Program-made: the position numbers and the translations under genes
Shown: positions 33,401 to 35,817 of the stretch, one piece after another
Layout: each line of letters starts with the position of its first letter
Numbering within the stretch: the stretch's first letter is position 1
Source: Flavobacterium sp. BFFFF1
Lineage (GTDB): Bacteria; Bacteroidota; Bacteroidia; Flavobacteriales; Flavobacteriaceae
Length of the DNA stretch: 35,817 bases
Assembly (NCBI RefSeq): GCF_002256285.1
Contig: NZ_NKJE01000028.1
Coordinates: 1-35,817, forward strand
Direction: 5' to 3'
Notes under the pieces: model-generated
What the model saw: the letters and a program-made list of their open reading frames with translations, nothing else
Database searches by the model: none
Told to the model about the DNA's origin: nothing

Positions 33401-34167
33401 CATTCAATACGCTTTGTCTTCCTGTAGGTTTACCATACATCGAAGATTTTGAAAGCGCTACAGCTCCAGGCTTGCCTTTATGTGGAAGCGTGGTGAATCT
33501 GGGTGACGGAAATGAATGGATTGTAACGGAAGACACATTCGGAGCAAACAACGCTGGATTTAACTCTAAAACCCTTACATACAACTACGATTTCGCCAGC
33601 CCGGCCGACACTTGGTTCTTCACCGGAGGAATCACGCTACAGGCTAATGTTGACTACCAGATATCATACCGGTACGGTGATAATGCTGATGATAACTACA
33701 GCGAAGATCTTAAAGTAATGGCTGGAACAGCACAGTCTGCAGATGAGATGTTTATCGATATCGCAGACTACACAGGAATCAATTCCGGTGCGGCAATTAA
33801 TGAGCTCGTATCATTTACAGTACCAACTAATGGCGTGTATTACTTCGGTTTTAATGCGCATTCTGCGGCAAATCAATATTACATCTATGTAGATGATATT
33901 ATGGTAGATACCGCGCTTTCTACAGGTGGTGTTACCAACGATCGCTTCAACTACTACCCTAACCCAGTGAAAGACTACCTGAACCTGACCAATACCAAAA
34001 ACATCTCGTCAGTGACAGTGTACAACCTTCTTGGGCAAAGGGTACTTGAAAACGATGTTAATGCCAACAACGCCAAAATAGACATGTCTGCATTATCAGC
34101 TGGCAACTACATTGTAAAAGTTACAGCCGATGGCATGACAAAATCCATCAAGGTGGTCAAACAATAA
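30457..34167 (+). CDS. T9SS-sorted adhesin-like protein with alternating FN3 and anchor-J/jelly-roll domains
   Basis: A 1236-residue protein: signal peptide (1-21, FAVNSHSQ), a unique N-terminal domain with several Cys (about 22-132), then four pairs of a fibronectin type III domain (starting near 133, 386, 641 and 894; e.g. TTTSADFTWEAGGSETAWEV, YNVWVRSMC) and a MAM/anchor-J-like beta sandwich. The sandwich domains begin at Cys225, Cys478, Cys732 and Cys987 with (Y/F)EDFD....LP.CW and later SPNSV.LYNS, VSP.LS, YVAIRMN. Period is 253-255 residues; the fourth sandwich has diverged. Residues about 1163-1236 are a T9SS type A sorting domain (YYPNPVKDYLNL, LLGQRVLE, LSAGNYIVKV). Likely a cell-surface or secreted adhesin or binding protein; no protease or glycosidase motif is visible. 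Monocistronic with its own terminator. Confidence 0.92.
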   Translation: MRKITLLLLFLLGFAVNSHSQCLQPDQYPNSIVVSNNLGTVQEIATCNYTLEYSVISNIQIGSDYIFTCTVLNDVTEKYVTVTDMSDNLIAEGPSPLTVSAITADEIKVNYSDDSSCAGTDSCHLTTLQLVLACPFPLNASVSNITTTSADFTWEAGGSETAWEVLLLPEGAPAPTAATSGTAVASPTFTANGLTQSEGYEFYVRANCGSDFSPWTLALPFNAACDPIGSFYENFDTATTPDLPTCWTALLRGAGLSQYAAIQTETFEVVHSSPNSVNMYNSDSTGDYDVILVSPSLSNLGAGTHRVKFWASGFSDLQIGTLDGFSSTATFNVLEEIAVTDTPTQYTVDFTSYTGADTYIGIRMNTTNTYSNLYIDDILWEVSPTCPDVTEVTVPVVGTDSATVNWVGSGTETAWQVAVGGANETNPNSLTPTPATSESAVVNGLTDNTVYNVWVRSMCAGGTDPGAWIGPFRFKTACLPVANFFEDFDSVTTPNLPDCWSTILRGPTVSDFARISTSTFNATQSAPNSVELYNSSSDTAGSDDIILVSPNLSTVGTGTHRLKFYAKNAGSLQLGTLDTNTNDAVFSLIEEVATTDQLTQYTVDFTSYSGADTYVAIRMNNSSTYTTVVLDNILWEVSPTCSDVTDVAVVATTTDGASVTWTGSGSENSWNIAVGAATVTDPSTLTFTTASSESAEIAGLTDNTNYRVWVRSVCAGNDNGAWIGPVPFKTACLPTANFTENFDTTATDTLPDCWSAILRGPTVSQYASVDVINFQTVQSAPNSVQLYNSSSDTAGADDIILVSPNVSTLSLGTYRLKFFASGQGSLQIGTLDSNTNAAVFSMIEEIATTDTVTEYKIDFTSYTGSDTYVAIRMNNSAQYTSLFIDNVTWEISPTCPDVTEIAVEGVTTTTAEVVWTSNGSETQWQVAYAPAPSTDPTTATIVSATTVSASLSGLTPATKYNLWVRSVCSGGTDPGAWIGPVSFNTLCLPVGLPYIEDFESATAPGLPLCGSVVNLGDGNEWIVTEDTFGANNAGFNSKTLTYNYDFASPADTWFFTGGITLQANVDYQISYRYGDNADDNYSEDLKVMAGTAQSADEMFIDIADYTGINSGAAINELVSFTVPTNGVYYFGFNAHSAANQYYIYVDDIMVDTALSTGGVTNDRFNYYPNPVKDYLNLTNTKNISSVTVYNLLGQRVLENDVNANNAKIDMSALSAGNYIVKVTADGMTKSIKVVKQ

Positions 34168-34195
34168 GTTTTAGATTTTAGATTTTTTTTTTATC

Positions 34196-34229
34196 AAACC
34201 TCCGGCTTCATCACCGGAGGTTTTTTTTT
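34196..34229 (+). terminator. Rho-independent terminator after the FN3/anchor-J gene
   Basis: AAACCTCCGG and CCGGAGGTTT form a 10-bp stem around CTTCATCA, followed by T9. It lies 4 bp from the stop of the convergent peptidase gene, but on the minus strand the stem is followed by GA and a run of A, so it serves the plus strand only. Confidence 0.9.
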
Positions 34230-34232
34230 GCA

Positions 34233-35603
34233 CTAATTGGTACCGTACTGGTCAATCAGGTAAATCAGGGAAGTAATGGCAGCGGCACCCAGTTCCAGCT
34301 CCCTTTTGTCCACCGCGTCAAAAGTATCCGTCGCGGCATGATGGTAGTCAAAATAACGTTGTGTGTCAGGCTTCAATCCCGCCTTGATTACATTCGGGGA
34401 CTGAATCGGCTCCACATCCGTACCGCTGTGTCCCTTTTCAAACAAATGGATAAAATAAGGCGCAAACAAAGGCTTCCAGCGACTGATCCGCTCCAACGCC
34501 GCATCATCGGCCTCAAACGTAAAACCGCGTGGCGTAAAGCCCCCCGAATCACTCTCGAGTGCAAAGACATGGGTTTCATTATTTTGCTGGGCCAGTGCTG
34601 CATATTTGTCGCCACCCCGGACACCATTCTCCTCATTCATAAACAATACCGCCCGAATCGTATGCTTCGGCTTGTAGTGCAGCGCTTTCAGCAAATGCAG
34701 GACTTCCATGCTCTGCACCACACCCGCGCCATCATCCTGCGCCCCATCAGCAAGGTCCCACGAATCCAGGTGCCCGCCCACAACAATGATTGTTTCAGGT
34801 TGTTCGCTGCCTTTGATCTCGCCAATGACATTATACGACAACACATCGTCATATTTTTTACAGGATTGCTTAAACCAAAATTTCAGCTTCGGGTTGGCCT
34901 TCAGCGATTGGCTCAGCAACTCAGCCCCATTTGTGCTTATCGCCGCAGCCGGAATAAACTCCGACTCCGCCAGCTTCCCATACCCCATATTGCCCGTATG
35001 CGGAAAATCATCTAGCCGCAGGTTCATCGAACGCACAATCACACCCACCGCACCATACTTTGCCGCTTCCCTGGCCCCGGCACCACGTTGGTCCGCCGCG
35101 CCGCGATAGGCATTCATGGGATCTATTAACGCCGGGTCCATCGGGCGGTTGTAAAACACAATTTTGCCCTTTAGTTTTTCAGTACCCAATGATTCCAGTT
35201 CGTTTAGCCCGTGCACTTCGATGACTTCCGCCGCAAGCCCATTCTTTCCCGTTGCTATTGAGCCACCCAGCGCACAAACCGGAACGCTGGTTTTCTTTCC
35301 GTTTACTTCGAAATAGGCCGCCTCCTTTTCACCACGCACCCAGTGCGGCACCATGACTTCCTGCAGGTATACCCGATCCAGTCCAAGCGTCTCCAGCTGC
35401 GCCTTAGTATAATCCACGGCCTTCTGCGCATTCGCTGATCCGGAGAGCCTCCCCCCGATTTTATTGCATAGGTGATCCAGCCAGGCATAACACTTCGATT
35501 GCGTCAACGCTTCATTATAAATATTTTTGAGCTGTTGGGCGTCTTGTTCCTGGGCGGTCATGGCACACGACCCCAACACCAGGAAATAAGCAAATTTTCT
35601 CAT
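34233..35603 (-). CDS. M28-family zinc aminopeptidase with PA domain
   Basis: A 456-residue exported peptidase (signal MRKFAYFLVLGSCAMTAQ) that removes N-terminal residues from peptides. A PA domain is inserted at about 120-250 (GLAAEVIEVHGL, LKGKIVFYNRPMD, AAKYGAVGVIVRS). The M28 core shows all zinc and catalytic residues: GGHLDSWD (H278), GAQDDGAG (D290), FMNEENG (E324 catalytic, E325 ligand), ESDSGG (D352) and YFDYHHAATD (His421/422). There is no lipobox and no T9SS domain, so it is likely periplasmic. Family members in Bacteroidetes resemble plasma glutamate carboxypeptidase-type enzymes; the substrate is not predictable. The weak upstream box TAACTTTA (35623-35630, minus) could be its -7 element. 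Confidence 0.95.
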   Translation of the reverse strand: MRKFAYFLVLGSCAMTAQEQDAQQLKNIYNEALTQSKCYAWLDHLCNKIGGRLSGSANAQKAVDYTKAQLETLGLDRVYLQEVMVPHWVRGEKEAAYFEVNGKKTSVPVCALGGSIATGKNGLAAEVIEVHGLNELESLGTEKLKGKIVFYNRPMDPALIDPMNAYRGAADQRGAGAREAAKYGAVGVIVRSMNLRLDDFPHTGNMGYGKLAESEFIPAAAISTNGAELLSQSLKANPKLKFWFKQSCKKYDDVLSYNVIGEIKGSEQPETIIVVGGHLDSWDLADGAQDDGAGVVQSMEVLHLLKALHYKPKHTIRAVLFMNEENGVRGGDKYAALAQQNNETHVFALESDSGGFTPRGFTFEADDAALERISRWKPLFAPYFIHLFEKGHSGTDVEPIQSPNVIKAGLKPDTQRYFDYHHAATDTFDAVDKRELELGAAAITSLIYLIDQYGTN

Positions 35604-35747
35604 ATAATTAGTTTTGATTCCGTAAAGTTACTTTTTAATTTATTGAAGTGCCAGCAAAAAAAGCGCTGGTGCATCGCATCAAAACCGCAATTTAGGCATC
35701 CAACCCTGCTCCACTACAGCCATTTTTGGACAGTCTCAGGCACCTTT

Positions 35748-35817
35748 CCCCACCGGCAACCAATCTTTCCCCACCGGCAACCAATCTCTCACCGCCGGCA
35801 AGAAATCTTTCACCACC
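35748..35817. repeat. 21-bp tandem repeat, cut by the window end
   Basis: Units at 35748-35768, 35769-35789 and 35790-35810, with a fourth beginning at 35811. The core is CACCGGCAACCAATC with CTTT/CTCT between units; unit 3 has CCGCCGGCAAGAAATC. Because 21 is a multiple of three, the array is open on both strands: LSPPATN on plus and GGERLVA on minus. The minus frame runs in from beyond the window and stops at about 35693. Confidence 0.85.

Noticed and set aside
34196..34229. Considered a bidirectional terminator serving the convergent M28 gene as well
   Set aside because: On the minus strand the stem is followed by GATAAAAAAAAAA, not by T residues.
34338..35015. A 225-codon plus-strand open frame opposite the M28 peptidase gene
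   Set aside because: The minus-strand gene has all metal ligands and a signal peptide; the plus frame is an antisense shadow.
35649..35667. CCAGC-A7-GCGCTGG stem as a terminator upstream of the peptidase gene
   Set aside because: The stem is only five base pairs, the A tract is in the loop, and no T tract follows on either strand.

Overview
The window looks like a chromosome segment of a Flavobacteriaceae bacterium, probably Flavobacterium or a close relative. Visible evidence: TAnnTTTG-type -7 boxes upstream of several genes, two proteins ending in type IX secretion (T9SS) type A sorting domains, a SusC/SusD pair, lipoprotein signals followed by acidic residues (C-SDDF, C-QDDE), a membrane-spanning triple-tyrosine/LuxR regulator, and A-rich leaders in place of strong Shine-Dalgarno sites. 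No rRNA, tRNA, CRISPR array, transposase or integrase was seen.

Layout. (1) 1-872: an AT-rich type II toxin-antitoxin pair (RelE/ParE type) between two copies of a ~120-145 bp imperfect palindrome whose outer arms are GTTATGCG and CGCATAAC, resembling integron attC sites. A third, degenerate copy lies at 4213-4310. (2) 1256-3857 (-): two adjacent genes for exported proteins of unknown function. (3) 4466-7036 (-): proline dehydrogenase and a phosphate-selective-type porin. (4) 7187-8295 (+): prmA and clpS, overlapping as TAATG, ending at a strong terminator shared with a convergent lipocalin-like lipoprotein gene. (5) 9174-26063 (+): a glucan-utilisation region. It holds a T9SS-sorted protein made of five near-identical carbohydrate-binding-like repeats, a transmembrane regulator, susC, susD, a PKD/CBM-like surface lipoprotein, a GH16 lipoprotein, then (after an internal terminator) a GH3 beta-glucosidase and a second, single-domain GH16. 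(6) 26276-27251 (-): split YeeE/YedE sulfur-transport pair. (7) 27389-30172 (+): DUF4199 membrane protein, small lipoprotein, metal-type kdsA and an outer-membrane protein. (8) 30457-34167 (+): a 1236-residue FN3/anchor-J repeat protein with a T9SS domain. (9) 34233-35603 (-): an M28 peptidase with a PA domain. The window ends inside a 21-bp tandem repeat.

How the genes work together. GH16 + GH3 + SusCD + CBM-like proteins point to a beta-1,3-glucan (laminarin-type) or mixed-linkage beta-glucan locus. In the proposed model the five-repeat protein and the surface lipoproteins capture glucan, surface GH16 cuts it, SusCD imports oligosaccharides, and periplasmic GH3 (with the second GH16) finishes them. 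The regulator between the repeat protein and susC could sense oligosaccharides in the periplasm and act directly on DNA, because it has a sensor and an HTH but no visible kinase or receiver. A nearly identical ~21-bp element lies upstream of both the repeat-protein gene and susC and is the best candidate for its operator. The substrate and regulator-operator pairing are inferences; the gene calls rest on motifs read directly from the translations.
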